Positions 10,342 to 23,899 of a stretch of DNA of 64,000 nucleotides are shown here, piece by piece. The notes below the pieces were generated by a model. It had not been told where the DNA came from. It saw only the letters and a program-made list of their open reading frames with translations, and searched no databases. The position numbers and the translations under genes were made by a program. Numbering within the stretch: position 1 is the first letter of the stretch; every line of letters begins with the position of its first letter. Source of the DNA: Cylindrodendrum hubeiense (lineage: Eukaryota; Ascomycota; Sordariomycetes; Hypocreales; Nectriaceae); the NCBI GenBank assembly GCA_014621425.1, contig JAANBB010000001.1, positions 124,001 through 188,000 on the forward strand. Direction: 5' to 3'.

Positions 10342-12173
10342 ATGATAGCGTCCCTTATCTCTATTGCAGCTCTGTTGTTGAGCACAACTTCAGCTCTGGT
10401 CACTCAGTCTCTTCCCACCGAGCCTTTCCTCAGCCAAGTCGATGACCAAACCTGGATTATTGGCAATGAACTTTGGAATTTGACCCAGGGCATTCAGTAC
10501 GGCGTCAAGCTCTTTTATAAAAACCATGACTGCGTCGGCGACGCCGTGGGACACTATGTGAGCTACAGTCAGTTGCCGGTTTATTTCTTTATTCCTTTTT
10601 ACATGACAATACAGAGCTAACCAGGTGTAAGACGGTGCCGCAAGTGACCTGAACTGGGTCTCAGCATCCGTTGTCAGCCAGGGCGAATACAACGGTACTC
10701 AATACATTGATGTTAAGTTCACGGCCAATGCCGGTGATATGCACTGGGTCATATTCTCCGGTCTAGCTGGCGCGTATCAATACTTCGTTAACCATGCTCT
10801 GCCTTCCCTGGGCGAGTTCCGCACACTTTGGCGACTTGACAATACAACCTTCACGAAGGGTAAGACAGACCTCAGAGATGAGTCGCTGCCACCGCTTAGC
10901 AACTTCATCGCTGCCAATCTCGTACAGGACTCCACATGGCTGAAGCCCGACGGTTCGGGGTATCTTACAAAGTATGACTTCTCGACATGGATCAGGACTC
11001 AAACGTATTATGGACTATATGGCGATGGCTTCGGGAGCTGGTACATAAATGCTGGCAAAGACTATTACAATGGCAATCACCTCAAGCAAGAGCTACTCGT
11101 AAGCCGAGGGAGAAAAGGAAACGTGGAGAAAGTTGCTGACATCCTATCAGGTTCACAGAGAAACGAACACAGGTGACGCAGTACAGCTCAACATGATCCA
11201 CGGCACTCACTTTCAAGTCTCGACCGTCGACGTCTTCCCTGATGGAAAAATATGGGGACCCTGGCTCTGGTATCTCAATGACGGATCAAAAGACGATGCA
11301 TCAGAGCGGGCGAAGAAAGAATTTTCCGAATGGCCATACCCATGGTTGCAAGACGAGGCCTACCAAGCACGTGGGTCAGTCAGTGGTACATTGATACTCT
11401 CAGATGGAAGACCAGCTGCAAACGTCGCGGTATTCCTTGGCGATAGCGCTTCGAACAAGACCGCCCTCGACCAAGGCTCGGATTACTATTACACTAGCTA
11501 CGCAGACGCAGAAGGTAGTTTCGAGTTCAAGGATGTGCGTGCCACAACATATGGACTCCAGGCATGGTCAAACGGGAGCAAGACCGGGGACGTCACGACT
11601 TCGTTTCTGAAGCATAACGTCACCGTCGAGGCCGGGGAGACCACGGACCTCAAGACCTTGGACTGGAAGGTCTCGGAAAAGGAAAAGATTTTCCAGATTG
11701 GCGACTTTGACAGAACCAGCTACGGTTTCCAGCACGGCGGCTCACCCTACACGCATGGATTGGCTGATAAGTGCCCAGGCGATCTGATCTACACAGTGGG
11801 AGAGTCGGAGCCGCAGGACTGGTGCTTTGTGCAGACGCACCTGGGTAACTGGACCATCGTGTTTGATGCCAAGGCGCCGGGAGAGAAGGATACTGCAATA
11901 CTCATCGTGTCACTTGCTGGCTATACGACTGGATCCAGCTCCACCATTTGGGCGAACGGTGTCAAGATTGGAAACCTAACGAGCGGTACGCCGCGGCTGC
12001 TCAATGATGGAACTACTTACCGATCGGCGACTACAGCGGGTGAGTGGAGGTACCTCGAGTTCCCATTCAGTGCAAATCTTCTGGATGATGGTGTGAATGA
12101 GATTACGTTCCGGCTTGTAAGAAATACAACTTGGAAGGGGTTTATGTGGGATAGTATTGTGTTAGAGTGGTAA
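10342..12173 (+). CDS. Secreted rhamnogalacturonan lyase, PL4 family (short form)
   Basis: Three exons (10342-10567, 10632-11098, 11151-12173) with introns of 64 and 52 nt; the lengths sum to 571 codons. The first donor GTCAGT at 10568 was preferred over GTGAGC at 10558 because only it restores the continuous sequence DAVGHYVSYNGAASDLNW. A signal peptide spans about residues 1-18. The RhgB-like catalytic domain (about 19-265; QLNMIHGTHFQVSTVD near its end), fibronectin-III-like domain (about 300-375; GSVSGTLILSDGRPAANVAVFLG) and C-terminal binding sandwich (about 390-571; FQIGDFDRTSYGFQHG, GNWTIVFDAK) are in the standard PL4 order. It is about 75 residues shorter than its neighbour and clearly diverged from it, so the pair looks like an old duplication or two subfamilies, not a recent tandem copy. 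Role as for PL4: rhamnogalacturonan I backbone cleavage. Confidence 0.88.
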
Positions 12174-13040
12174 GTAGGTCTTACATTAGTGCACTGAGAT
12201 TTGTAAATGGATAATTTAAGTATAATTACTTAGCAGGTGAATGTTATGATATCTTCAAAGTTTTAGTCTTACTTTGATTAAAAGATTAATAATGGTGTGT
12301 ACGGATTATTAATATAATTTTAGAAATCTATCTAAATCTCATATTCTCTATAGTAGTCAAAGGTAAATTCAAGATTTCAAGTTATCGTGGATAATCTCAC
12401 TCGCATCAATCATACTCTGTACCTCAAAATGACTGACTAGTTGATCATATCTAATCATCTCAATGCCGGTCAGAATTTAAAACAGGAGCCAGTCCGTACC
12501 CAATTGGCGTAGATTCCAGCTGTCATACAACCAACAATGCCTTCAAAGGTATTTTACACTCTAAGACAAAAGGACCGTCCCTCGGTATAAATAAGACACA
12601 TGTTAATTGAACGTAGAACTCATTTTGGGATCCGATGCAATCGCCATGAACTTTCACGGGGAAAAATCAATTACGTGGAAGCTAAGAAAAGCTAGGTCTA
12701 GGGTAATGGTACCGATCTCAATTGATAATCCGAATACACAGAGTATATCACCATGTGGTAAGAATTGAAGTCATCAGCGGACGAGGCAAAATATTTGAGG
12801 TTTCAAGGCTGTGGTAGCAGTGGGGCTGGGCCCATGAAAGTAAAGACTGCAGGTACATGCAATGTTGGAATGCCCGACAAAGACGCCCTGTAAAAAAGAG
12901 AGTCCGGCATCGCCTTAAATATCCCTAACAGCTCCAGAAATTTCGTGCCACCTCTGGCTAGCAAGTCATCCTTACTCAAGACACTGATTTAAGCACATTG
13001 TGGAAGCACTTCCTTCAACAGACAGTATCCCGATTAACCG
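12174..13040. other. Convergent intergenic region
   Basis: 867 bp between the tails of a PL4 gene and the acetylxylan esterase gene. It is AT-rich and has no reading frame with family features; I see nothing in it beyond the expected 3' untranslated regions. Confidence 0.55.
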
Positions 13041-13973
13041 CTAAGCTAGCTTCCCCTTTACGAACTGCAATGCGGCCTGTCCGTAGATTGAACCATATAG
13101 CTGATGGTGGTTGGCATCACTTCCATTGCAACAGTATGGGTCTGGGGAGTCACAGTAGGACTGGACCTTGCTGGCAGAAGGGCAAGTGAATCCGGCTGGG
13201 CGAGGATCAAACTGTGAGGTATATTAGGTCTTAATGTCCACTTTTTCTGCTCAAAACAGGGCCAATAGTAAGGGGTGCATAAAACAAAGCCGACCATGCG
13301 AGGAAGGGAAAACAAACGAAACACTTGGTGGGACATTATGGAATGTTGACTTACGCCCTGGGCTCTGCAAGTCCCGACTTCATATGAAAGGCCATAGATA
13401 TACCGAGGATCTCCCATGAATATGGCTGCCTTGACCATGTTCACAGCAGAGGCAGAGAGGAGGACAGCAGTGTTGGATATGCCCTGGTTAGGGTCACCGC
13501 CTCCGCACAAAGCGTTGTCGAAAATCTGGCCGCCCTGCACCCAAACTGTCAGATGATACGGCAACGGTTTTGAGACAAACTTGGATCGGTCTGTTATGGG
13601 GAATTAATCCACTTACCTGAGAGTAGCCAACCAAGACCAGCTTCGTAGTAGGACACCGGCTATTGAACGAGTTCACCGCAGTGGCGACCGCATTCGTACC
13701 AGCCACCACAGAGTTTGCATAGCTAACCCCCCCGCAGCTGCTCTGACCGCCACATGCAGGGTAGACAATGGCCTCGGAGGTAGATCCTGAATAGGCGTTG
13801 AGGATCAAGTTGACAACTGTGCCTGCTGAGCCGTACCCAGGCGAGACAGTGGTCTCTCGGGCACCAAAGACATGGATGCCCGGGCAACTCTGCTGTCTTT
13901 TCTCGGGGATAGCTGTTGCAGCAACTAGACCCTGCACAAGGAGAAGAGGGAATATGACATTGAGTGTAAGCAT
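13041..13973 (-). CDS. Secreted acetylxylan esterase/cutinase-like, CE5 family
   Basis: Three exons (13973-13617, 13534-13355, 13211-13041) with introns of 82 and 143 nt sum to 235 residues. A signal peptide and short propeptide (about 1-27, ending EKR) precede SCPGIHVFGARETT. The serine hydrolase triad is complete: Ser118 in GYSQG, Asp203 in DPYCCNG and His215, twelve residues later as in Penicillium acetylxylan esterase II. Paired cysteines include GGQSSCGG, ALCGGG and YCCNG. CE5 acetylxylan esterases remove 2-O-acetyl groups from xylan so that xylanases can act; the SSCGGxSYxxSV and DPNQG segments favour this over cutinase. The third exon is in a different frame from the long unspliced frame and is recognised by continuity. 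The gene is divergent from the GH11 xylanase. ATG 13973 is used; an in-frame upstream ATG would bury the signal peptide. Confidence 0.9.
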
Positions 13974-15732
<1,759 letters not shown>

Positions 15733-15966
15733 TGGGGTTGACAACGTTTCGGAATCAGACATGGGTGGATCCACGTGTTCAGAGTCAAGTTAGGATGATG
15801 GGAAATTGTATAAGATTAGGACTTCCATGTTACTTATTTGGTGCAGTAGATAGTTGACTACTTAGTCTAATTGCAGTCGTTACCGTAACTCTCTCATTTC
15901 AATTTCCCCTGCCGCGTTGCTCTCTCATTCATTTACGACCCACGGTAGGAACATAAGCCACATATA

Positions 15967-17813
15967 TTACCCCGGGCGCCCAATTCTATCCCAAGACGCA
16001 CCGCCAAACATAGAACGATGACCAGATTTCCTCATCCGTTTGGGAACAGGCTGCTCCCACTGAACATTAATAACATTGGCCGACGTCCCAGAAGCAGGCC
16101 AAGAGCTGTTATAGCTGACAATGAGCAGTTTTACCACCGTCCGTATCTTATCAAAACGATGTTCAAGTTTCTGAAGTAGCTCCATGAGCCTTCCAGATTC
16201 TCCTTCGTTCTTGGAAATATCTTCAGCCTCAATGATAACGAAGCATGAGGTGAGGTGCTCAAGTATCCAGCATAGCAAATTCAGCCACTCATCCTCACTA
16301 TGCGAAGTGGATAGTTTGGCTACGCTAAAGTTGTCAGAATTTGAACCGACTAAATCCGGAACTAACTTCATCAACTGGAACACCAAGTTGCGTAGCACCT
16401 CGCTCGTGCATGCCATACCAATATCGTCAATATTGGTAGCCGAGAGATACCATATGACTTTCTCGCTCCGCGGTCGCAGCAGTCCGATGACCTCTGTGGC
16501 TATCTCTTTGACTCGGGCCTGCGCTCTCGGCTGGGTTTGCAACACGAGCAGAGAAGACTGAGAGCTAGTGATCCACTGCCCTATAATCTGCAGAATGTGC
16601 ACTGCGCCTTGACTTTTGTTTCCCCACGGTGATGATCTTCGGATGATTGACCTATGCTTCTGAAGAGATTCCTCTGGGGATCTGTTGGGCTTCAGTGTGT
16701 CCAGCATGTCTTTGTAATGCATCTCCCCGATACGAGGTTTCATGTACTCCACATCGATGTGGATTTGATCAATTTTGTTAGCGCTACCTAGGAAATGTGT
16801 GAGCGCTTGTTCTCCCAGTTTATCCATTTAAGGCTGACATACTGCTCCAAGACTGAAGCACGTTCCCTACGGCGACAATCAGTTCTGCATGTGATGTCTC
16901 GAATCTAGTCTGCATCTCGTGCAATTTGGTCTCCACTTGGATCATTATCTGGCTCTGGCTGTGTAAGGATGCGCTGATTTCGCGGACCTCTGCTTTTACT
17001 AAGACGCCAGCGATGTCGTCAATGGTCTTAGTGCATTGTTGAATTTGCTCGACTGTGTCTTTGTAACGCAGTTCGAATGGTTTGAATAGTGCCGTGAGAG
17101 CGCGGCCGGCCGGGCCAACGTTGTACCATTTAATGGCCTGCTTCAGAAACAACAGTATGTGTGCGTACATACTCGCCACCGCATCTTTCATGTGGCTGCT
17201 TTGGTATAATTCGGCATTGAGCTTCGCTCGTGGCAGCACGTTGGCGATCATCGATAGTGCCTCTGAGAATTGAACAACAAGATTCGCATGGTTCACAACA
17301 CCCTAGCTTTTGTCAGATGGAATGCCGGCCTTATTTTGGCGCCAACTGTTGATAACCCCGGACTACTAACTTACCAACAATATGAATTTCAACATCCCCA
17401 AACAAGTGAGACGTATTCGGGGTGATGTTGTGAGAGAGTGTCCATTATCTGTCCATAATATAAGCCTCTTACGGATAACCCCCAGATCCACTTCATAGGG
17501 CCTTTCTTATTCCGAGATGACTGGAGGTATTTTGTTTCGACAATTTTGGTAGTCTTAAGCAGATCATCTATGGACGTTGATTGCACCGTCTTCAGCCAAG
17601 CAAGGGCTCTGGCATTGTCCACCAATTCCACTTCTAGGTAGCAAATGGCGCCACAAAAGGCCTCATCTGCAATGTAGTTTCTGAAACTAGATTTGGCGGA
17701 TGCAGAGTTGTGAGATCCAGTGAGACCACTAGCGATTCAACCAATGATAACGCGAATGGTGCAAAGCTTGAAGCCATACTGATTTTGTTACTGAGGCTTC
17801 TTTCTTGATTCAT
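15967..17813 (-). pseudogene. DUF7708-domain (STAND-associated) protein, frameshifted
   Basis: The reading frame of a fungal DUF7708 protein runs across this interval but breaks twice. Near 17733-17738 the frame beginning MASSFAPFALSLVES must shift by one base to continue into the region with FRNYIADEAFCG. Near 17390, after HHPEYVSLVWGC, a TGA follows where one missing base would restore LKF and join, via an intron (GTAAGT donor near 17361), to GVVNHANLVVQFSEAL. Downstream parts are intact: a coiled helical region to about 16843, a 55-nt intron (GTATGT donor at 16842, acceptor ending 16788), and a C-terminal segment with a P-loop-like LLVLQTQPRAQAR and a Walker-B-like CFVIIEAED. DUF7708 is usually N-terminal in NACHT/ankyrin-type fungal receptors; the function here is unknown. 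Sequencing error could mimic either frameshift. Confidence 0.65.
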
Positions 17814-19268
17814 ACCATGGCGAGTGTTGGAGGAAAAGCCCGCACCAACGACCCTGTTTAGGAGTCGGATGAGGGAAAGGGTTACGAAACGTCATTTCGA
17901 GAATTTGGGCCCAAAATGTACTCACTACTTGTACTCACTGGGGCTGAGTATGGGGCTGAGCTGGAGGCCTAGGCAACTTTCACGGTTTACTGGCATACCG
18001 CACCCGCCCAGCCTGATTGATGTCTCCTGCAGCCATCATGCACTTAGCAGGGATGAGCACCAGGCAGACCAAATCAGCTAACGACTTGGCTATGGGATTA
18101 GCATGTACCTGCCATGCAGTTTGGAATCGGTCCTGGAGTTGGAATTTCATCTTGAAATGGTGTCAGCTTTGAGACATGGATGGCTGCTCTGCCACCGCAC
18201 GCGTGTTCCATTTTGTGGAGCCGGGATGGATATTGTTGTGGCCGGTATCTGGCACATGGAACTTGGTAGGTGCGGCCATCGCGTTTCGCGAAGCATTTAC
18301 AATATCAACAAGCCGCTCCTTGGCTCTCAATGCAGGTGGCGCTGACAGCCCATCGGTTAATTGATGCATATTTCCCGGCCATCAATCCCGACACTTCGCC
18401 TTGCGCACGAGCCTAGCCACCCACTCAAGCCACCTGGCTGAGCCACTGTCGGGAAAACCTCATTCCATAATTACTAGTCAGCCAACCTACAGCGGCGAAG
18501 TGATTAGCATCTTCACTTTGCAAATCCACTAGACAGGGAGAACTATAACCCTGCTACGTCAGAATCGCTTTATGCCGGCGTGTCACGCAACCGCGAGCCA
18601 GGCAGCTGCTAGATTTGCTCTAAGCCCAAATGGCAGGGCGGTCGGAAGTGGCAGAATGACTCAAGGTCCAGGCAGCATTGTCAAGCCAGGTCCGGGGTGT
18701 CATTCTGGATCCGACATATCATGCCGCTGTACGAGGTCTCAATCCAACAAATGATTATCGAGTGTACGTCAAGGGCTGTGCACAGACCCGCACCGGCGGC
18801 CTAACCAATGGCCGCACTCAAGAGCTGTTATGCTCATCAGCAGGCTTTTTTTCATTTCTTTTTCTCTCCGCCTTGCCACAAGTGTAACCAATTGTAATCA
18901 CTAAGTGCTAAGCACAGCCCCTAAATACTTGATATAGGCGTGGGATAGGCTGTTTGTAAGGCACACTTGTGCTTTCTAGACATTTATGGACACCTGTTCA
19001 TATGCAGACCAAATTTCGCCTTGCGTCCTGGATACACATGTTGGTATGGGCTCTGCTGCGCATATTTAAGCCCCTAGTTCTAACTGCAATTTAATTTGTA
19101 TTTGTACTGTAACTGCATCCACCGACGAACTCTTAATTGTGCTGAAAGAGGACAGCCAAGAACAAAACATTATTCTATCTGGTTAAAATTACTGATTTCA
19201 TTCAATTTGGAAGTCATTGGCTGTCTTAGCCTGTATCGGGACATTGTTTCCGTAAATTGAAGCTCAGA
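17814..19268. other. Intergenic region upstream of the HET gene
   Basis: About 1.45 kb without a supportable gene. Several 60-85 codon frames exist but overlap on both strands and show no family features. The 3' part (18850-19268) is AT-rich and probably carries the HET-gene promoter and leader. Confidence 0.5.
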
Positions 19269-21500
19269 ATGGCGGAGACAGATACGTTTCTTCTTTGCAA
19301 GGATTGCATGGCTCTAACAATCAATGATCGCATTCTGGATCATCTTTCAGAGGATCTCCTATACACTTCCCAGAAAGCATCTCGAGAACAACCAGAGTTG
19401 ATAATTGACTGCAACAAAAAGGATACACTCCCGGATCTTCCAAAACTAGCAGCTGCAGCTGATGCAGGTTGTCAGTTTTGCGCATTTCTACTAGTGTTTG
19501 TCTCAAATTTCTTCCTGCGATGCTTTGAGGACCTCAACGCCTACGTATATTTTGAGAACAGAGATCCCCACACCTTGCAGCTATCAGTGACCATTGACAG
19601 GATACGCTACTTCAGGGATCACCAACCGGAAGTTACTGGTTACATAGATCGTTATCCTCAAACCGGTCTAGTTGGTCTTGCAGCAGACGTACATATTTAT
19701 GACGAAAAATTCCAAGAACCTATTTTCAGCAATACTGCTTGGTTTCCACTAAGGGCAAATGACGGTAAGTCATTGGATTGTTTCAACAATAGCTATATAT
19801 CACGACATCAGTTAACTTTTAACTTAGCTTCCTGTGATGCAACAAATACATGGATTAGCACAAGATCAGTTTCTCATCAACCATTATCTGAGAAGAATTT
19901 GGCATTAATCGCTGGCTGGATCAACGATTGTGATTCACATGAAAAATGTTCCTCGAGAACGCTGCCTTGGCTCCCAACGAGACTCATAGATATCGGTAAT
20001 TTGCAGGGTGACGCAAATATTCGTTTACTCAACACCGCTGATCACGAGGATTTGAGAAACGAGCTCTCTCGTTATATTGCACTATCCTATTGCTGGGGCC
20101 TTCCCACTGCCTCCCAAGATCATCTCAAGACGACACCAATTACAATAAAAAGATTTCTCAGCGAGATTACATACGAGGATATGCCACAAACCCTTCGCGA
20201 CGTCGTTGAAGTAGCTCGAAAGTTGAATGTTCGGTATATCTGGATCGATGCACTATGCATCATTCAAGATGATGCTGATCAAGCCGATTGGAAGACAGAG
20301 TCCATGAGGATGAGGGACGTCTATGGTCACGCATACTTCACAATTGCCCCAATCTCCTCCAACTCTTCCTTCGATGGATTTCTCTCCCCTAAGAAGTGTA
20401 TCTACATGAGGGTTCCTGTTCGATCTATTAAAAGACCTGAGATGAACGATTTCTGCCTGATTGGCCAACCAATGGACGAAGGCAAACACTGGAACGGAAC
20501 GCTTTCAGCAGATATAATGGACTCTACGTGGAATCGCAGAGCTTGGACATTACAAGAAGAGGAGTTGTCGCGACGAATTCTCTATTTTGGTCAGAGAACG
20601 ATTCACTTCGTTTGCGATGCACTTTCCCGCTCAGGAGACTTGAAAGATCCCAGCAAGGGATGGACTCGCCGGCTTCAAGAATCAGATGATATGAAGTGGG
20701 TCTCACTACAAATTCCGGGTAGCGAAGATCTTAATCTTTACAATTCTACTTACCAAGGATGGTACAGCATATGCTCCGACTTTTCAAGGCGCTTATTGAC
20801 AGACCAACATGATAAGCTCCCTGCTATTTCTGGATTGGCAGAAGGTTATGCCACCTCTTTGAAATTAGCTTCGAAAGAAGACACGTATCTTTTGGGGCTC
20901 TGGGGTCATGATTTGCTTAGTGGTCTTTGTTGGGCGTCAGAAGACTCATCAGAAACTATGTTGCCTCAGATCCCAACACCATACCGCAGACCTTCCTGGA
21001 CCTGGGCATCTTACAGCGGCGGAGTAGAATGGGAAACTTATGCTTCACCGACACGTTTCGTGCAAGGGAAGTGTAAGATCACTGTTTGTGTCCCTAACCT
21101 TGAACAGAACCCATTTGGCATGAATAAAGGGCATCTTTTCATAGAGGGCCATATCAAGAGCATTACAGGGCTTGTGCGGACAGAAAATTCCAACGAGTCA
21201 ACATCATGGCCGCCGAAATCAAGATATGCTGCGCAAGTAGATGGGAACATTGTTGCAGAATGCCAACCTGACTTCGAAGGGCTAGAGAATCTCCCTCGAG
21301 GCTTAAAGTTGTCACTATTACTTATAGCGGAATCACACCATGCAGGACAAAAAGAGGAGGCGCCATGGTTGATAGGACTGGTCCTAGATGGAGGTGCAGC
21401 AGCCGGCGAGTTTGAATATATACGGGTAGGAGTATTTCGAATACAAGGGGAAAGCTGTCTATTTAATAGCACTGAAGCACATCGTATTATATTGGCATAA
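19269..21500 (+). CDS. HET-domain (heterokaryon incompatibility) protein
   Basis: Single-exon gene of 743 residues; ATG 19269 is used because the in-frame extension begins at TTG. An N-terminal Cys-containing region (CKDCMAL; CQFCAFLL) is followed by the HET domain from about residue 265 to 420, with its signature segments YIALSYCWG, LRDVVEVARKLNVRYIWIDALCIIQDD, and later DSTWNRRAWTLQEEELSRRILYFG. The C-terminal half has no recognised domain. HET proteins mediate self/non-self recognition and programmed cell death on hyphal fusion; most genes of the class have unknown partners. No signal peptide or membrane segment. The neighbouring DUF7708 pseudogene belongs to another family often found among fungal innate-recognition proteins. 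Confidence 0.93.
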   Translation: MAETDTFLLCKDCMALTINDRILDHLSEDLLYTSQKASREQPELIIDCNKKDTLPDLPKLAAAADAGCQFCAFLLVFVSNFFLRCFEDLNAYVYFENRDPHTLQLSVTIDRIRYFRDHQPEVTGYIDRYPQTGLVGLAADVHIYDEKFQEPIFSNTAWFPLRANDGKSLDCFNNSYISRHQLTFNLASCDATNTWISTRSVSHQPLSEKNLALIAGWINDCDSHEKCSSRTLPWLPTRLIDIGNLQGDANIRLLNTADHEDLRNELSRYIALSYCWGLPTASQDHLKTTPITIKRFLSEITYEDMPQTLRDVVEVARKLNVRYIWIDALCIIQDDADQADWKTESMRMRDVYGHAYFTIAPISSNSSFDGFLSPKKCIYMRVPVRSIKRPEMNDFCLIGQPMDEGKHWNGTLSADIMDSTWNRRAWTLQEEELSRRILYFGQRTIHFVCDALSRSGDLKDPSKGWTRRLQESDDMKWVSLQIPGSEDLNLYNSTYQGWYSICSDFSRRLLTDQHDKLPAISGLAEGYATSLKLASKEDTYLLGLWGHDLLSGLCWASEDSSETMLPQIPTPYRRPSWTWASYSGGVEWETYASPTRFVQGKCKITVCVPNLEQNPFGMNKGHLFIEGHIKSITGLVRTENSNESTSWPPKSRYAAQVDGNIVAECQPDFEGLENLPRGLKLSLLLIAESHHAGQKEEAPWLIGLVLDGGAAAGEFEYIRVGVFRIQGESCLFNSTEAHRIILA

Positions 21501-23899
21501 TATAAGTCGAACATTAAACTCCCAAAGAATTAAAAATTGAATATGCCAATATGTTTAGTGAAAGCTGCATAATGTTTAAACTTGCATATGTAGACTCCCG
21601 TACGTAGATTTCTTATATTAAGGTTTCAAATAGATAATAAAATGCTTTCAATTACAGCAAGATGGGTGATGATGTATTTTAACCAAAATAATTAAGCCCA
21701 CCGCAGCAGCTCGCGCTACCGAGTAGGTGTCAGGGACTTGGGGAAATTGGAGCAAGGGCGACACAACCACGCAACACCCGCGTAAGTAAGTAAGCAATTG
21801 GTAATATGAATGCCGATTTCGTGGATACTATAGTTTGGAGAAAGGAACTTGGAAGAATGTGAGGAAAATAGTAAGAATTAAGGTCGAGGTGGCTGGCAGG
21901 CACGGGTCCCTGGAAGTAAAGACAAAATCCAAGAAAGGCCGAGGGTGCTGATTAAAACTGATAATCCATGCCCGTGAAAGAGACACGAGCCCAGTATTGC
22001 CTTCAGCCCGTATGATTCAGTCCCACCCTGCCTGTCGTGCCATCTCCCAACACAACCGTAACGTGCATATTGTAGTACATAATATAGGGGGCGCTTTTCT
22101 TTTTACGTTGACATATACATATTTATTGACATGTATGTTCTATTTACATTTACTCCAGACTTGTAATAATAATTTGGAACTTAATAAGATTTCACCAAGT
22201 CCCACTTAACCACAGGCCCAACCCAAACCCTAACTCGACCTCTGATATCATCATCCGGTCCAACGGATTCCCCAATTTATTCCAGTCCATGTGACAGGCG
22301 GGTGTAGATGATCGACCAAGCGGGTCGCTTACAGGGGGTGCAACGTAGGATAAGTACAGGAGACGTTGACATTTGCAGAGGAAATCATCGCTTTTTATAT
22401 GGTAGAACTTTTTCCCTTCTTAGTAGACCTAGAGAGAGATCTCTTCGAGCTCATAGACTCAAGGAACGCTTTAACCTTTGCCCTTCATTTTTGAGGGATT
22501 CTTATGAGACTATTCTGCGCAGGCCTCATTGACGCCTTGCCACGACTATCCTGCGACTGACGCGACAAACCGTGTAATGAGATGCTTTCCTATGAGGAGG
22601 TATAAGACACAGATTCATCTGACTATATACTCGTAGTCTGGTGCGACTTCGGGCCGACCGATCAAGACGCCTTTTGGACGCTTTTTTGTGCACCTCCTTA
22701 AGGATTGTCAATGATTTGGGGTGCTTGCTATCGACCCTTTCCCATGCTAAATTCATAGGGCTAAGCTCGCTCCCGTGAGCTGGCAGCCTCTTCCTGGTCA
22801 CCCAGAAACCTAAGTTTACGTTGGTCAGATCCTCCCCCGTATGGCCTAAGACAATGTTGGGCGTGTCGAACCCAAGCGCCAGGCATTCCAGGCTTTTACA
22901 GACGATTGCGATCAGTTATTTAAGCGCCTGCCTCTGCGGCGGATTGGGAGTCTTGGTGGAAGACCTTTGAGCCTGGTGCAACGCTCGAGGAACAGAAGCA
23001 GGGTCGCGTCACGGCTTTGTAGCCAAGGAGTAGCCTCCATTACGCTGGAACTTGAAGCTCAGTTTGATGGGAGGATTTTGACATCCAGAATATATATATG
23101 ATGTTTGGGTGGTTTGGTGACGGTTGGACATTGACAAAACCGAATCTCTCTACGAACTTAGAGTCTCTGATGTAGTTCCTGAATACACAAAAATGGTAAA
23201 GACTGCATCATGATAAATTAATTTAGACAATATCAATCTTTGGTAGTTAGACACATTTGGATATCTGTATGACACTTTGCGGTAGTACCGCAGTTATCCA
23301 TTATTCAACAAGTCTCAGTGTACGAGGACCATTTCAAAAGACTTGTCTCAAGAGAAAGCAACGTTATCAAGGCAACCAATCAATGCAAGGATAAATAAAT
23401 TTGTACTTATCTCATCCTATGAGCCCTGGAAGACCGGAGATTATAGCACACCATTAATCACTAGCCCTCAGTCTTTGGTACTTGTTTCAACTGAAGCTGT
23501 AAGGGCTTAGGGGATGCCTCAAGCATACTAGCGTATGATATATGTACCTCAGATCACCGACAAGGATGAAGGGATGTGGTGCTTTTAGCTTGGGACAAAA
23601 CTTTTGAAATTGGCAACTGTTCTCCGTAACCACGGACATGGCGGGAACGTAAAAAGCGTCAGAAGGTGGGGGGGAAGAGGGAACCTCCTCCCCTCTCCAA
23701 GACCCGACACTTCCGTTGCCATTTCACATCATCTTCTTTTACCTCTTCCTCCGCTTATGCATCCTAAGCTAATAAGCGTTTGCACGATGTATACCACAAG
23801 TTTCCCACCGGGTATAGTATCTACTTTAGTGGCCCAATATTCAAGAAATCTCTCTGACCTCTTTCGTAGGAAGTTTGAGATCAAGAAATAACGGTTAAG
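21501..23899. other. Long intergenic region, probably decayed DNA
   Basis: About 2.4 kb. 21520-22210 is AT-rich. 22280-22860 and 22860-23090 keep stretches of 70-90 open codons on the minus and plus strands, with codon-like composition but no family I recognise and no start or splice context. They may be remnants of lost genes or mobile elements. No RNA gene is seen. Confidence 0.45.

Noticed and set aside
16788..16842. Stop and overlapping start that look like a third frameshift in the DUF7708 gene
   Set aside because: A GTATGT donor and CCTAG acceptor define an in-phase 55-nt intron that removes the stop.
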